Shown here: one piece after another, positions 8,233-17,272 of the stretch
Layout of the letters: each line of letters begins with the position of its first letter
Numbering within the stretch: position 1 is the stretch's first letter
NCBI GenBank assembly: GCA_031268685.1
Contig: JAIRWW010000159.1
Location: 1 to 24,977, forward strand
Reading direction: 5' to 3'
DNA: 24,977 nt
Source: Azoarcus sp.
Lineage (GTDB): Bacteria; Pseudomonadota; Gammaproteobacteria; Burkholderiales; Rhodocyclaceae
Position numbers and translations under genes: made by a program
Notes under the pieces: generated by a model
Seen by the model: only the letters and a program-made list of their open reading frames with translations
Told to the model about the DNA's origin: nothing
The model's database searches: none

Positions 8233-9012
8233 CTAGAGACCGGTTCCAGTCATTGCCATCCGCCTGCGCAGGAAGGCAATCTGCGTTTGCAGCGGCAAGG
8301 ATTTGGGGCAAACGTCATGGCAGGCCAGCAGGGACATACAGCCGAAAACGCCGGTGTCATCGCCGATCAACTCGTAATAGTCGTCGTCCGTGCGGGCATC
8401 CCTCGGATCGAGCCGGAAGCGCGCCATCTTGCCAAAGCCTACGGCGCCCACGAAATCTTCGCGCATCCGCGCAGTGCCACAGGCGGCGACACAGCAGCCG
8501 CATTCGATGCAACGGTCGAGTTCGTAGATCTGTTCGGCGAGATCGGGGTCCATGCGCTCCTCGATCTTGCGCAAATCGACTTCGTCTTCCCACGCATGCA
8601 GCCAGGTTTGCAGACGCTCGCTCATGCCCCGCATCCATTTCCCGGTATTGACTGAAAGATCGCCGATCAGCTCGAAGAACGGCAGCGGCGCCAGGGTATT
8701 TTCCGTGGGCAGGCTGCTAGTCAGGGTTCGGCAAGCCAGTTTCGGACGGCCGTTGACCAGCATCGCGCAACTGCCGCAGATGCCGGCGCGGCAGACGAAG
8801 TCGAATTTCAGCGTCGGATCTTGATGCTCGCGGATTTCGTTGAGGGCTATGAAGAGCGTCATGCTGTCGGCCTCTTCGATACGGTAGGTCCGCAAATGCG
8901 GCGCAACGCCTGGATCGGCCGGGTCGTAACGCAGGATGTCGAACGTCAGCCACCGGCTCTGCCGGGATTCGACGGCATCGGCGGCGCCGTTGTTTTCGAT
9001 AATGGCGCTCAT
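8233..9012 (-). CDS. frdB: Fumarate reductase iron-sulfur subunit
   Basis: A 259-residue electron-transfer subunit linking the haem membrane anchor to the flavoprotein. All cluster ligands are in place: C74, C79, C82 and C94 for [2Fe-2S]; C168, C171, C174 and C235 for [4Fe-4S]; C178, C225 and C231 for [3Fe-4S]. The segments [21 protein letters not shown] and [12 protein letters not shown] resemble the Wolinella/Campylobacter FrdB type rather than E. coli SdhB. The start overlaps the end of frdA by four bases (ATGA), and it is the last gene of the frdCAB operon. Confidence 0.94.
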   Translation of the reverse strand: MSAIIENNGAADAVESRQSRWLTFDILRYDPADPGVAPHLRTYRIEEADSMTLFIALNEIREHQDPTLKFDFVCRAGICGSCAMLVNGRPKLACRTLTSSLPTENTLAPLPFFELIGDLSVNTGKWMRGMSERLQTWLHAWEDEVDLRKIEERMDPDLAEQIYELDRCIECGCCVAACGTARMREDFVGAVGFGKMARFRLDPRDARTDDDYYELIGDDTGVFGCMSLLACHDVCPKSLPLQTQIAFLRRRMAMTGTGL

Positions 9013-11000
9013 TGGGCTAGCTCCAGCGGTTCGTCGAGCCGCTCGTTCCGGCCCGCCAGCGAGGGGGGCAATTCATCGGCGTAAGGCATGAGGGCATGTT
9101 GAATTGCATGCCTGTCCTTATCCTGCATCCGGGCGCGGATGGCATCCACTTCTTGCTGGCGCTGCGGCGTATCGGGGTGGTCGATATAGTTCTTCGCGCC
9201 ATAGCCGCGCCAGCCCGGCGGCAGTTCCATTTTCATGACGTCGAGCGGCTCGTAGTCGAGATGCGGCAGGATGACGTCCTCGTCCGACCAGAAAGCAAGC
9301 GTGCGCTTGAGCCATTCCTGATCGTCGCGCCGAGGAAAGTCTTCCCGGAAGTGCGCCCCCCGGCTCTCCGTGCGCCGATAAGCGCCGTAGGCGATGGTCA
9401 AGGCCAGCTTCAGCATGCGCCGGAAGCGGTAGGCGGCGACGAGTTCCGGATTGGCGGCACGCGATTTGCCGGAAATGCCGATTTCGCGGCTTCGCTCCAG
9501 CAGGCGTTGCAGGTGCGTAATCCCGGCCAGCAAGGCATCGCCCTGCCGGAAAATGCCTACGTAATGCGTCATGATCTCCTGCATTTCGGAGCACAACTGA
9601 AACGGATTCTCATGTCCGCTGGAATCCAGGATCGCAGCGAGCTTTTCTTCCTCCCGCCGCACGAATTCGCGCGCCAGCGCGAGCGGAACCGGGACGGAGT
9701 TTTCCGGCTTGTCGCAAAAATCGGCGATGAACTCGCCGACTATCATCCCGGCTACCACGGTTTCCGCCACAGAATTGCCACCCAGGCGGTTGAAACCGTG
9801 CAAATCCCAGCAGGCCGCCTCGCCCGCCGCGAACAAGCCCTTGAGATGCGGCGACTGTCCGGTATGGTCGGTGCGCACGCCGCCCATCGTGTAGTGCTGC
9901 GCCGGACGCACGGGAATCCACGACTGCGCAGGATCTACGCCCAGGAAATACTGGCAGATTTCTTTCACTTCACGCAGGTTGTGCTCGATGTGACGCCGGC
10001 CCAGCAAAGTGATGTCGAGCCACAAATGCGGGCCGAAGCGCGTCGGCACGCCTTTGCCAGAGCGGATGTGTTCTTCCATGCGGCGGGAGACGACATCGCG
10101 CGAGGCCAGTTCTTTTTTCTCCGGCTCATAGTCGGGCATGAAGCGATGGCCATCGACGTCGCGCAACAGCCCGCCATCGCCGCGGCAACCTTCGGTAACG
10201 AGAATGCCCGCCGGAAAGATACCCGTGGGATGAAACTGCACCGCCTCCATATTGCCCAGGGCGGCTACGCCGGTTTCCAGCGCCAGCGCATGACCCATGC
10301 CTTCGCAGATCACGGCGTTAGTGGTGACGCGGTAGAGCCTGCCCGCGCCGCCGGTAGCGATGGCCGTGGCCTTGGCCAGATAAGCGGTCAGTTCGCCGCT
10401 CACCAGATTGCGCACCACCGCGCCGTAGCAACGCTCGCCATCGTGTATCAAGGCCAGCGCCTCGGTGCGCTCATGGACTTCGACGCCGTGGCGGATCGCC
10501 TGATCGCTCGTCGTAAACAGCATGGCGTGGCCGGTGCCGTCCGACACATAACAGGTGCGCCATTTCTTGGTGCCGCCGAAGTCGCGTTGCGCAATCAGGC
10601 CGTGCGCCTCGGCGCGCTCGGCGAGGACGACCTTCTGCTCGTTGATGATGACTTCATGATCGCCCCTGCGCAAACGGCTCCACGGCGTACCCCAGGCCGC
10701 CAGTTCTCGCACCGCCTTCGGCGCGGTATTCACGAACATGCGCGCCACAATCTGATCCGCGCCCCAGTCGCTGCCGCGAACGGTGTCCTCGAAATGCACG
10801 TCCTCGTTATCGCCCGCGCCCTTGGAAACATTGGCGAGCGAAGCCTGCATGCCGCCCTGCGCCGCCGCCGAATGCGAACGCTTGGGCGGCACCAGGGACA
10901 GGACTATGGCATCATGCCCGCGCCGCTTGGCCGCAATAGCCATTCTCAGGCCAGCGAGGCCGCCGCCGATCACCAGCACATCGGTCACGATAGTCTTCAT
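9009..11000 (-). CDS. frdA: Fumarate reductase flavoprotein subunit
   Basis: A 663-residue catalytic subunit that reduces fumarate to succinate (or runs in reverse). The FAD dinucleotide fold is [14 protein letters not shown] at residues 8-21. The histidine of [14 protein letters not shown] is residue 43, the number of the covalent flavin histidine in Wolinella Frd[22 protein letters not shown] and the active-site region around [14 protein letters not shown] are present. The start at 11000 overlaps the frdC stop (ATGA). A longer open frame to 11267 lies inside frdC in another frame and is not real. The length and motifs fit the dihaem (B-type) quinol:fumarate reductase group. Confidence 0.96.
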   Translation of the reverse strand: MKTIVTDVLVIGGGLAGLRMAIAAKRRGHDAIVLSLVPPKRSHSAAAQGGMQASLANVSKGAGDNEDVHFEDTVRGSDWGADQIVARMFVNTAPKAVRELAAWGTPWSRLRRGDHEVIINEQKVVLAERAEAHGLIAQRDFGGTKKWRTCYVSDGTGHAMLFTTSDQAIRHGVEVHERTEALALIHDGERCYGAVVRNLVSGELTAYLAKATAIATGGAGRLYRVTTNAVICEGMGHALALETGVAALGNMEAVQFHPTGIFPAGILVTEGCRGDGGLLRDVDGHRFMPDYEPEKKELASRDVVSRRMEEHIRSGKGVPTRFGPHLWLDITLLGRRHIEHNLREVKEICQYFLGVDPAQSWIPVRPAQHYTMGGVRTDHTGQSPHLKGLFAAGEAACWDLHGFNRLGGNSVAETVVAGMIVGEFIADFCDKPENSVPVPLALAREFVRREEEKLAAILDSSGHENPFQLCSEMQEIMTHYVGIFRQGDALLAGITHLQRLLERSREIGISGKSRAANPELVAAYRFRRMLKLALTIAYGAYRRTESRGAHFREDFPRRDDQEWLKRTLAFWSDEDVILPHLDYEPLDVMKMELPPGWRGYGAKNYIDHPDTPQRQQEVDAIRARMQDKDRHAIQHALMPYADELPPSLAGRNERLDEPLELAQ

Positions 11001-11764
11001 TGCCCGTCTCCCTGGCTGGTGTTTTCCGCCGCCGCCCAATCCGGCATGTAACGCTCGCCGTAATGGCCGCCATGCTCGAAACCGATCTTCATGTACGCAG
11101 CCAGGGTGGCAAGACCCAACACAAGGAAAAACGCGGTCAGCCCCCACTTCAACGTTCTCAGTACGCCGCGGGGAGCGTTTGGCCAACCCCACTTGAGCGC
11201 CAGTCTGTACAAACCTATACCGCCATGCAGTTCCACCGCCAGCAGCATCGTGAGGTAAAACGGCCACAGACCATCACTCCACACGCGGTCGGACGATGCA
11301 TAAGGGCCGATGTTCTGCGGCCAGACGAACATCTGATAGAGGTGGGCCGAAACAAAGAAGAAAAGCAAAAAGCCGGTACAGACCTGCCAGATCCACAGTG
11401 TGCTGTCTTCATGCCTCATCGCCTTGGCATGACACAGGATGGCGCGGCACTGACGGTAATTGGCGGGAAACTTGCGCATCGCCAGCAGGGCATGCGCGAC
11501 GAACACCAGCGCCACGAAGGCGACGACACAGGACACCAGCCCCGGATGAGACTTGCCGAAAATGAAATATCCCTCGAAAAATTTGGTGACCGTCCACATG
11601 GCCGTCTCGCCCAGGAGGATCGAGGCGACGAAGGCCATGTGCCCCCACATGAAGAGCGCCAGGAAAAGCCCGGTGCTGCTTTGCAATATATCGAGCCAGG
11701 CAGGCCAGGAATTCTTAATTGTCCTGTCGGCCAGATCCGCCTGAGCGGCAATGATTTCGTGCAA
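10997..11764 (-). CDS. frdC: Fumarate reductase dihaem cytochrome b subunit
   Basis: A 255-residue membrane anchor with five hydrophobic helices that carries two haems b and the menaquinol site. With the TTG start at 11764, the histidines are H42, H91, H141 and H180, and the acidic residues E64 and E178. All six sit two positions before the Wolinella FrdC haem ligands (H44, H93, H143, H182) and functional glutamates (E66, E180), and the length is 255 against 256. This TTG has GGAG eight bases upstream. The alternative ATG at 11800 adds 12 residues and has only AGG four bases away. FrdC leads frdA with an ATGA overlap. Confidence 0.93.
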   Translation of the reverse strand: MHEIIAAQADLADRTIKNSWPAWLDILQSSTGLFLALFMWGHMAFVASILLGETAMWTVTKFFEGYFIFGKSHPGLVSCVVAFVALVFVAHALLAMRKFPANYRQCRAILCHAKAMRHEDSTLWIWQVCTGFLLFFFVSAHLYQMFVWPQNIGPYASSDRVWSDGLWPFYLTMLLAVELHGGIGLYRLALKWGWPNAPRGVLRTLKWGLTAFFLVLGLATLAAYMKIGFEHGGHYGERYMPDWAAAENTSQGDGQ

Positions 11765-11872
11765 GATCGAGACTCCGCGATAAATGACACAACGCAACAT
11801 AATGCCTGTTTTTCAGTGAAATAGCAGCTAGCGGCAAAAACTCGCAAGCAAAAAATCGATTATTTTCGTCGC

Positions 11873-11900
11873 GCCAGGGAATTTTTTCCCGGCTTGCCGG
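11873..11900 (-). other. Two mutually exclusive hairpins in the frd leader
   Basis: On either strand, GGGAATTTTTTCCC (11877-11890), extended by GCC/GGC with one bulged A, overlaps a second dyad, CCGGCTTGCCGG (11889-11900). The two cannot form at once. They lie about 110-135 bases upstream of frdC in its transcription direction. No T-run follows directly, so a terminator role is not shown. Confidence 0.4.
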
Positions 11901-12443
11901 TCGCGCGCCCGGCCAGCAATGCCACAGACATACATTGGCTTGACGGACGTATCGCACGCGATCTCATCCACTTCGATCAAGGACTGATAAGCGCCGTGCG
12001 TGCATTTATGGCTGCGCGCTGAAAGAAGCACTGCCAGACAGCGCCATCTCTATTCGAGCCGCCACCCGGCTTGGATGCATAAAAGGGCTACAGAAAATCC
12101 GAACAATAACCTCGTACACGGAGAAGGTTTGAATTACCCGGAAAAATGTAAAACTTTCAAAAAACCAACAATATTTAGTGTATTAATCGAAAATAAAACA
12201 TTATGCTGATAATGCCGCTGCCTTAAAATTAATCACATAATAAATCAAGTTCTTATTCTTAAAAAACACAATAGCTATATGGTTTTTAAAGACAAGAAAA
12301 CGGATATCTACAGAGAAATTCTCTTGTATTCCCCAAACAATACCGGCTACCATGGCGACGCTTCACTCCTGAAATGCTGTCTTTCCATTTTCCTGTTTAT
12401 TCCCACACTGTTTATACGCCTTTTCCGATCACGGGAACGGCAT

Positions 12444-12455
12444 GGCGGTAGCGTT
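12444..12455 (+). promoter_or_regulatory. ops-like element (RfaH-type antiterminator recruitment site)
   Basis: GGCGGTAGCGTT matches the conserved ops sequence GGCGGTAGCGT over 11 bases. In enterobacteria, ops sits in the untranslated leader of long surface-polysaccharide and related operons. There it pauses RNA polymerase and loads RfaH, which suppresses termination over the operon. Here it is on the coding strand 133 bases before wzm, at the head of a polysaccharide operon of more than 12 kb: the expected place. The 8-base core GGCGGTAG also occurs by chance inside a glycosyltransferase gene (20760), so the call rests on the longer match plus position. Confidence 0.65.
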
Positions 12456-12588
12456 CACCATTGCAAGCGCCAGATTGTATTAACACTTTAGCAAATAAAA
12501 AGCATTACGAAAACAGCTTTACTGAAAGCGCTGGTACAAAAACACATACGCTGCCATCTCCTTTTTATTTAAAAGCAAAGCTTTCGAT

Positions 12589-13485
12589 ATGCCTGAAATA
12601 AGGTCAAATACCTCATCCCCAGATACTCAAAAAACAATGAATACAGCTTGTATACCGCCAGCGCCCCCTCCCCCCGCGCAAGATATTTCAGATAGCCCCT
12701 GGCACGAACACGACGGCAGTAATGACATCATTACCAGCCTTTCCGCCGCTCACGTCTGGCTGGCCCTGGGCTGGCACGACATCCGGCAACGCTATCGCCG
12801 CTCGGTGCTCGGTCCCTTATGGTTCACCCTCAGCACCTTCATCCTGGTCGGCACACTGGGATTCCTCTACTCGAACTTCTTGAATCAGGAGATCTCCCTC
12901 TACCTTCCTTTCCTGGGCGCTGGCCTGGTTGTCTGGCAATACTTGAATTCGTGCGCCGGTGATGCCGCCACGACATTTACTCAGGCCGGATCGCTTATAA
13001 AGCAGATTCGCATGCCGATAACGATACATATCCTGCGAATGGTTTGGCGGAACTTCGTCATCATGCTGCACAGCTTGCCCGTGCTCCTGATCATGATGCT
13101 GTTTCTTGGACATGTTCCGACGCCGGAAATGCTGCTCGTGCCACTAGGACTGCTCCTGCTCGCCGCCAATTGTGTCTGGATCGGTGTCGTCCTCGGAATA
13201 CTCTGCACGCGCTACCGCGATATACAACCCATCGTCGGCAATTTGTTTCAGGTTGTATTTTTTTTCACGCCCGTTATGTGGACAGTGGATTTACTGAAGG
13301 AACGCGCTTGGGTCGCCGAATTCAATCCGCTATATCATCTGATCCAGGTCGTCCGGGCGCCACTCATTGGCGCTCCCCTGGAAATCCAGTCCTGGACATG
13401 CGCACTGGGCATGTCGGTCATGGGTTTCGCACTGGCGCAGTATTTAATGAAACGTTGCCGGAATCGTATTTCTTATTGGATCTGA
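12589..13485 (+). CDS. wzm: Polysaccharide ABC exporter, membrane protein (Wzm type)
   Basis: A 298-residue ABC-2 type permease of the Wzm/KpsM/TagG family that carries undecaprenyl-linked or lipid-linked glycan across the inner membrane. After a hydrophilic, proline-rich N-terminus of about 50 residues comes the amphipathic entry segment (WHDIRQRYRRSVLGPLW, about residues 62-78), which is characteristic of the family. Six hydrophobic helices follow, and FFFTPVMW is a typical family segment. The start is uncertain: the ATGs at 12589 and 12637 both lack a good ribosome-binding site, and the second would remove 16 residues. It is the first gene of the operon, four bases before wzt. Confidence 0.9.
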   Translation: MPEIRSNTSSPDTQKTMNTACIPPAPPPPAQDISDSPWHEHDGSNDIITSLSAAHVWLALGWHDIRQRYRRSVLGPLWFTLSTFILVGTLGFLYSNFLNQEISLYLPFLGAGLVVWQYLNSCAGDAATTFTQAGSLIKQIRMPITIHILRMVWRNFVIMLHSLPVLLIMMLFLGHVPTPEMLLVPLGLLLLAANCVWIGVVLGILCTRYRDIQPIVGNLFQVVFFFTPVMWTVDLLKERAWVAEFNPLYHLIQVVRAPLIGAPLEIQSWTCALGMSVMGFALAQYLMKRCRNRISYWI

Positions 13486-13489
13486 GACA

Positions 13490-14269
13490 ATGGAAGCACA
13501 GGTTTCAGCTCAAAGTGTCACCGTGGAATTTCCGATTTACGAAAATTCAAACCGTTCGTTCAAAAAACGGGTTCTCAATTTCACGACCGGCGGCTATATC
13601 GGCCAGGACGCCGGTAAATTTCCCATCGTCCGGGCGCTGGACAATCTGAGTTTCAATTTCCAGCATGGCGAGCGCGTGGGGCTGGTCGGCCACAACGGCT
13701 CCGGCAAGACGACGCTGCTGCGCATGCTTTCCGGCGTCTACGCACCCATCAGGGGGGAATTGCGCATCCGTGGAAAAATCGCTTCATTGCTGGAGGTATC
13801 CACGGGGGTCGACCCCGACGCCACCGGCTTCGAGAATATTTACCTGCGCGGCATCATGAGCGGCATGAAACCCGCCGAAATTCGCGCCAAAACGAATGAA
13901 ATCGCCGAATTCACCGAACTCGGCGACTACCTCAATCTGCCTGTGCGCACATATTCCAGTGGAATGCTAGTACGTTTGTCGTTCGCAATCTCGACCCACG
14001 TCGAAGCCGACATTCTCCTCATGGACGAATGGCTGAGCGTAGGCGACGCCGATTTCAAAAGCAAAGCGGCGGCCAGACTCGAAACGCTGGTCGATAGCGC
14101 CTCCATTCTCGTAATCGCCTCTCACGACCCCAAACTCATCGAGCGCATCTGCACGCGCAGGGTTCATCTGGAACATGGCCGCATTCTGTCCGACGAACCG
14201 CTCGAACGCCGCAACGACGCCGGAAATATCCGGCAAAACGCGGACACATTGATCAAGCCCGCCGCATGA
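13490..14269 (+). CDS. wzt: Polysaccharide ABC exporter, ATP-binding protein (Wzt type, no glycan-binding domain)
   Basis: A 259-residue ATPase partner of Wzm. Walker A is GHNGSGKTT (67-75); the signature has the YSSGM form typical of Wzt/KpsT/TagH ATPases (155-159); Walker B is ILLMDEW (175-181); and the switch histidine is in IASHD. It ends soon after the ATPase fold, so it lacks the C-terminal carbohydrate-binding domain by which long Wzt proteins recognise a capped glycan end. In the family, such short forms export glycans without a cap-recognition step. It starts four bases after the wzm stop and overlaps the next gene by ATGA. Confidence 0.92.
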   Translation: MEAQVSAQSVTVEFPIYENSNRSFKKRVLNFTTGGYIGQDAGKFPIVRALDNLSFNFQHGERVGLVGHNGSGKTTLLRMLSGVYAPIRGELRIRGKIASLLEVSTGVDPDATGFENIYLRGIMSGMKPAEIRAKTNEIAEFTELGDYLNLPVRTYSSGMLVRLSFAISTHVEADILLMDEWLSVGDADFKSKAAARLETLVDSASILVIASHDPKLIERICTRRVHLEHGRILSDEPLERRNDAGNIRQNADTLIKPAA

Positions 14270-15642
14270 TACGCGCCGATCATCCCATTCTCGGCATAGG
14301 CGAAGCCTTGTTCGCACGGCAGCCTTTCCGCTTGTTCAAAGGGTTATTGAGCGCCTACGCAGCCTATCCCATAGCCGAAAGGCATGAGAAAAGAACAATC
14401 CGCCCCAAACTCGCCGAACTGCGACGATATTACCGGCTGCCATTCCAGGAGCGCCTCGCCATTGCGCGCGAAAGGCTCTACCAGACCCTCGTTTTCGCCG
14501 GGCAGTCCGTCCCTTATTACCGCGAGCTTTTCGCCGCCAGAAATTTCGACCCCGAAAAAGTGCGGGACGATCCGCGCCATCTCGCTGAACTGCCCTGCCT
14601 CACCAAAGACATCATCCGCGAACAGGGCGAGCGGCTGCTCTCCAGCCCACTGGCGGACGTGCGCCGCCATGCCTGCAAAACGGGCGGTTCAACGGGAATC
14701 TCCTGCGTGATTCACTACGATCAGGAAGCCGCGGATTACTCCGCCGCCGTCACGCTTTACGCCCGCGAGCGCATCGGCAAGAAAAAATACAAGCCCGAGT
14801 TGCACTGCGCCTGCCGCTTCCCCGATCCCGCGCCGCCACAATGGCCAAGCCGCGAAGACTGGCACTGCCTGGCGATGAACCGCAGCAATATCTTTTTCGA
14901 CCGCATCGACGATGCCGGACTGGAGGCCATGTGGCGCACACTGAAGCGCCGCCGCCCCTACCTTGTGCACGAACACCCTTCCACCTTTTATGCGCTGGCT
15001 TGCTACATCGAGCGGCGCTACAACAGCGGCAAGGCTTTCGATGTTTTTGAATCGAGCGGCGAACTGTTGCAGCCATACATGCGCGAAAAAATCGCCAGCA
15101 TCCTGCGCTGCCGCGTCATCAACCGCTACGGCCTCGCCGAACTGGGTGTCATGGCCTACGAACTCGATGATGAACAGGGCGGCCTGCAAGTACTGGAATC
15201 CGAAGCCTGGCCCGAAAGCCGCCCCGCCGACGACGGCGAGAATGAACTGGTGCTGACCGGCTTCCGCAATCGCCTGATGCCGCTCATCCGGCTTGCCACA
15301 GGCGACAAGGCCAAGGTTCTTGAGACGGAAAACGCTTTTCTGCTGACAAACGTCGTCGGCCGCATCCACGATGTCGTCCCCATCAATGGCGTGCCCTACC
15401 CCACGCACCACATCATGGACATGCTCGACCATCGCATAGGCGGCATCCAGGAATTCCAGATCGACCTGCGCGCCGCACAAGCCATCATGCGGATAGCGCC
15501 GGAACCGCAGGCCAATCCGGCGGAAATCGCCGCCAAACTGGAAAGCTATTGGCCTGGAGCCTTCGCCATAGAGTTCGTCGACCACAATGCTTTTGTGCGC
15601 GCCGGTCATCGCGCGAAATTTCGTCATGTGGTCAGCGCATGA
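14266..15642 (+). CDS. CapK/PaaK-like adenylate-forming enzyme
   Basis: A 458-residue member of the phenylacetate-CoA ligase (PaaK)/CapK branch of adenylate-forming enzymes. The nucleotide loop is KTGGSTGIS (138-146), the second motif is RYGLAELG (287-294), and the aspartate that contacts ribose lies in RLATGDKAKV (342-351). Such enzymes activate a carboxylic acid as its AMP ester, then pass it to CoA or another acceptor. CapK homologues are common in capsule loci, where their substrate is mostly unknown. It follows wzt with an ATGA overlap and precedes a deacetylase. A role in putting an acyl or amino-acid group on the glycan is an inference. Confidence 0.82.
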   Translation: MIRADHPILGIGEALFARQPFRLFKGLLSAYAAYPIAERHEKRTIRPKLAELRRYYRLPFQERLAIARERLYQTLVFAGQSVPYYRELFAARNFDPEKVRDDPRHLAELPCLTKDIIREQGERLLSSPLADVRRHACKTGGSTGISCVIHYDQEAADYSAAVTLYARERIGKKKYKPELHCACRFPDPAPPQWPSREDWHCLAMNRSNIFFDRIDDAGLEAMWRTLKRRRPYLVHEHPSTFYALACYIERRYNSGKAFDVFESSGELLQPYMREKIASILRCRVINRYGLAELGVMAYELDDEQGGLQVLESEAWPESRPADDGENELVLTGFRNRLMPLIRLATGDKAKVLETENAFLLTNVVGRIHDVVPINGVPYPTHHIMDMLDHRIGGIQEFQIDLRAAQAIMRIAPEPQANPAEIAAKLESYWPGAFAIEFVDHNAFVRAGHRAKFRHVVSA

Positions 15643-15667
15643 AAAGCCGTTATGGAAGCCCTGGGCA

Positions 15668-17272
15668 ATGCCGCTCGAACGGACGAGATTCAATCAGAGC
15701 ATCCCAGTCAGGAAAATGATCGAATTACTCTCTGGACGCCCCGGCCACGAAGCCATGCCACTGCTGTTGGCAGCCCTTCGACGCTCGCTGAGCCGAACCG
15801 CGGTACGCCATGTCTCGCACAAGATGAACTCGCACATAGTGGCCGCCGTAGAACCCGATGAAATGCAGGCCCATCTCCTTCTGGAACATTTGGCAAGACG
15901 CCCCGCCAAACTGCTTTTATTCGGTCGTCTTCCCGCCTCGCTTCGCCGGCATTTCGGATTGCAGGAAACAAGCTGGCCCGATGAAGCCGAACGATGGAGC
16001 CGCAGCCTGCCAGCCCCGCCGCACAGCGAGGCACAAAGCGCCGCCGTCATTCACTACACGCCACAGGCCGCAGCGTTTTCGGCGGCGCACTGGCAACGCC
16101 CGCTTGAGCGGTTCGACTTTGCCAACGAATGGAACAATCTGGGCTACGGCGCAGTGCGCGCCGATGCCTCCATCTGGTCGCTGGCAATGCCCGTATTAGC
16201 CACAGCAGAAAACACCCTTGCCGAAATAGTCCTCAATGGACGAGTCGCCGCCGCCTATGCCGCATTATTCGACCACGACACAGCCGCCACCCTATGGTTC
16301 AACCGCCCGTCCGGGCCGATAGATTCCTTTGAATGGCGGCTAGTCGAGCGATTTTTGTCCTCATGGCGTCACGGCGGCCTGCCCTGCCAACCCGTCCTGC
16401 ATGAAATTCCCTGGGGCTGCGAAGCCGCCGTCACCATGCGCCTGGACTGCGACGAAGACATCGCCTCCGCCAGAGCGCTGCGCGCGGCATACCACGAAAT
16501 GAACATACCGTTTTCGCTCGCTGTACACACGGCGAATCTCGGCGACGCCCGCCACCGCCCCATCCTCGAAGAGATGGCGCAATCGGCGGAATCCATCCTG
16601 TCCCACACAGCCACGCACGCCCCCAACTGGGGCGGCTCCTACGAAGCCGCATTGTATGAAGCGAAAACATCCGCCGACCGCCTCGAAGCCGTCACCGGCC
16701 AGCGCCCCCGCTACGCCGTTTCTCCCTTCCACCAAACCCCGCCCTGCGCACTCAAGGCGCTGTCGGACACAGGCTACAAAGGCTGCATCGGCGGCATCAT
16801 CCGGAACGACCCCGAATTCCTGCTCGCTCGCGGCGGCGTTCCCGCCGGCCTGCCGCAAAGCTTCGTAGGCCACAGCCAGCAATGCATGATGCACGGCGAC
16901 TGCATGCGCGGCACGGACGACCCAATCGCCATTTTCAAGACTGCCTTCGCGCAAGCCAAAGAAACGCGCACACTTTTCGGCTACCTCGACCACCCGTTTT
17001 CGGAACGCTACCAATACGGCTGGCCCGACGAAACTGCACGTATCTCGACACACCGGAATTTCGTCGCCCATATCCGCGCCACCGCGCCGGATACCCTTTT
17101 TCTCTCAGAAAACGATGCGCTGGACTTCCTGCGCTTCAAATCAGAATGCGAAGTGCACGAAAGCGACGGCTCATTCAAATTGCGCATTCCGGAAACCGGC
17201 AGCGGCCTCCTGCCGTCCGTCGAATATGCAGGCAACATCAGCAGGGCCGCAGAGCAAAAAACCTTTTCATGA
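15668..17272 (+). CDS. NodB-type polysaccharide deacetylase with long N-terminal region
   Basis: A 534-residue protein. The C-terminal half has the NodB pattern: MRLDCDED with D260 and D262, and SHTATH with H313 and H317 (the H-T/S-x-x-H metal motif). This points to metal-dependent removal of an N- or O-acetyl group from a sugar. The first 250 residues match no domain I can name. There is no signal peptide, so action in the cytoplasm on a lipid-linked intermediate or sugar nucleotide is possible. I chose the ATG at 15668 (GGAAG nine bases upstream). ATG 15716, preceded closely by AGGA, is an alternative; earlier starts at 15587 and 15626 overlap the CapK-like gene. Confidence 0.78.
   Translation: MPLERTRFNQSIPVRKMIELLSGRPGHEAMPLLLAALRRSLSRTAVRHVSHKMNSHIVAAVEPDEMQAHLLLEHLARRPAKLLLFGRLPASLRRHFGLQETSWPDEAERWSRSLPAPPHSEAQSAAVIHYTPQAAAFSAAHWQRPLERFDFANEWNNLGYGAVRADASIWSLAMPVLATAENTLAEIVLNGRVAAAYAALFDHDTAATLWFNRPSGPIDSFEWRLVERFLSSWRHGGLPCQPVLHEIPWGCEAAVTMRLDCDEDIASARALRAAYHEMNIPFSLAVHTANLGDARHRPILEEMAQSAESILSHTATHAPNWGGSYEAALYEAKTSADRLEAVTGQRPRYAVSPFHQTPPCALKALSDTGYKGCIGGIIRNDPEFLLARGGVPAGLPQSFVGHSQQCMMHGDCMRGTDDPIAIFKTAFAQAKETRTLFGYLDHPFSERYQYGWPDETARISTHRNFVAHIRATAPDTLFLSENDALDFLRFKSECEVHESDGSFKLRIPETGSGLLPSVEYAGNISRAAEQKTFS

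Larger units (their letters stand above)
11765..12588. other. Gene-poor spacer between the frd operon and the polysaccharide operon
   Basis: About 0.8 kb in which I see no convincing gene. The left part has the frd leader. From about 12090 to 12300 it becomes clearly AT-rich. A 70-codon frame at 12279-12491 (plus) encodes one hydrophobic stretch near CCLSIFLFIPTLFIRLF but lacks a ribosome-binding site and contains the ops-like element, so I do not call it a gene. The promoter of the polysaccharide operon should lie here; GATAAT at 12208-12213 is a possible -10 without a convincing -35. Confidence 0.5.

Noticed and set aside
11960..11995. FNR-like box before frd (TTGATC half-site on the minus strand)
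   Set aside because: Only one half matches TTGAT-N4-ATCAA; the second half reads GTGGA.
11944..12132. Frame ending in a protein-like stretch (ALPDSAISIRAATRLG) in the spacer
   Set aside because: It has no ATG, GTG or TTG start, and I recognise no family; it may be a decayed fragment but cannot be supported.
12279..12491. 70-residue small membrane protein
   Set aside because: It has no ribosome-binding site, lies in an untranslated leader and contains the ops-like element.
15775..15805. Resemblance to the 'RAELVEA' repeat inside the deacetylase gene (TTCGACGCTCGCTGAGCCGAA)
   Set aside because: The match is imperfect, and the stretch is in frame in the deacetylase with no interruption of coding.
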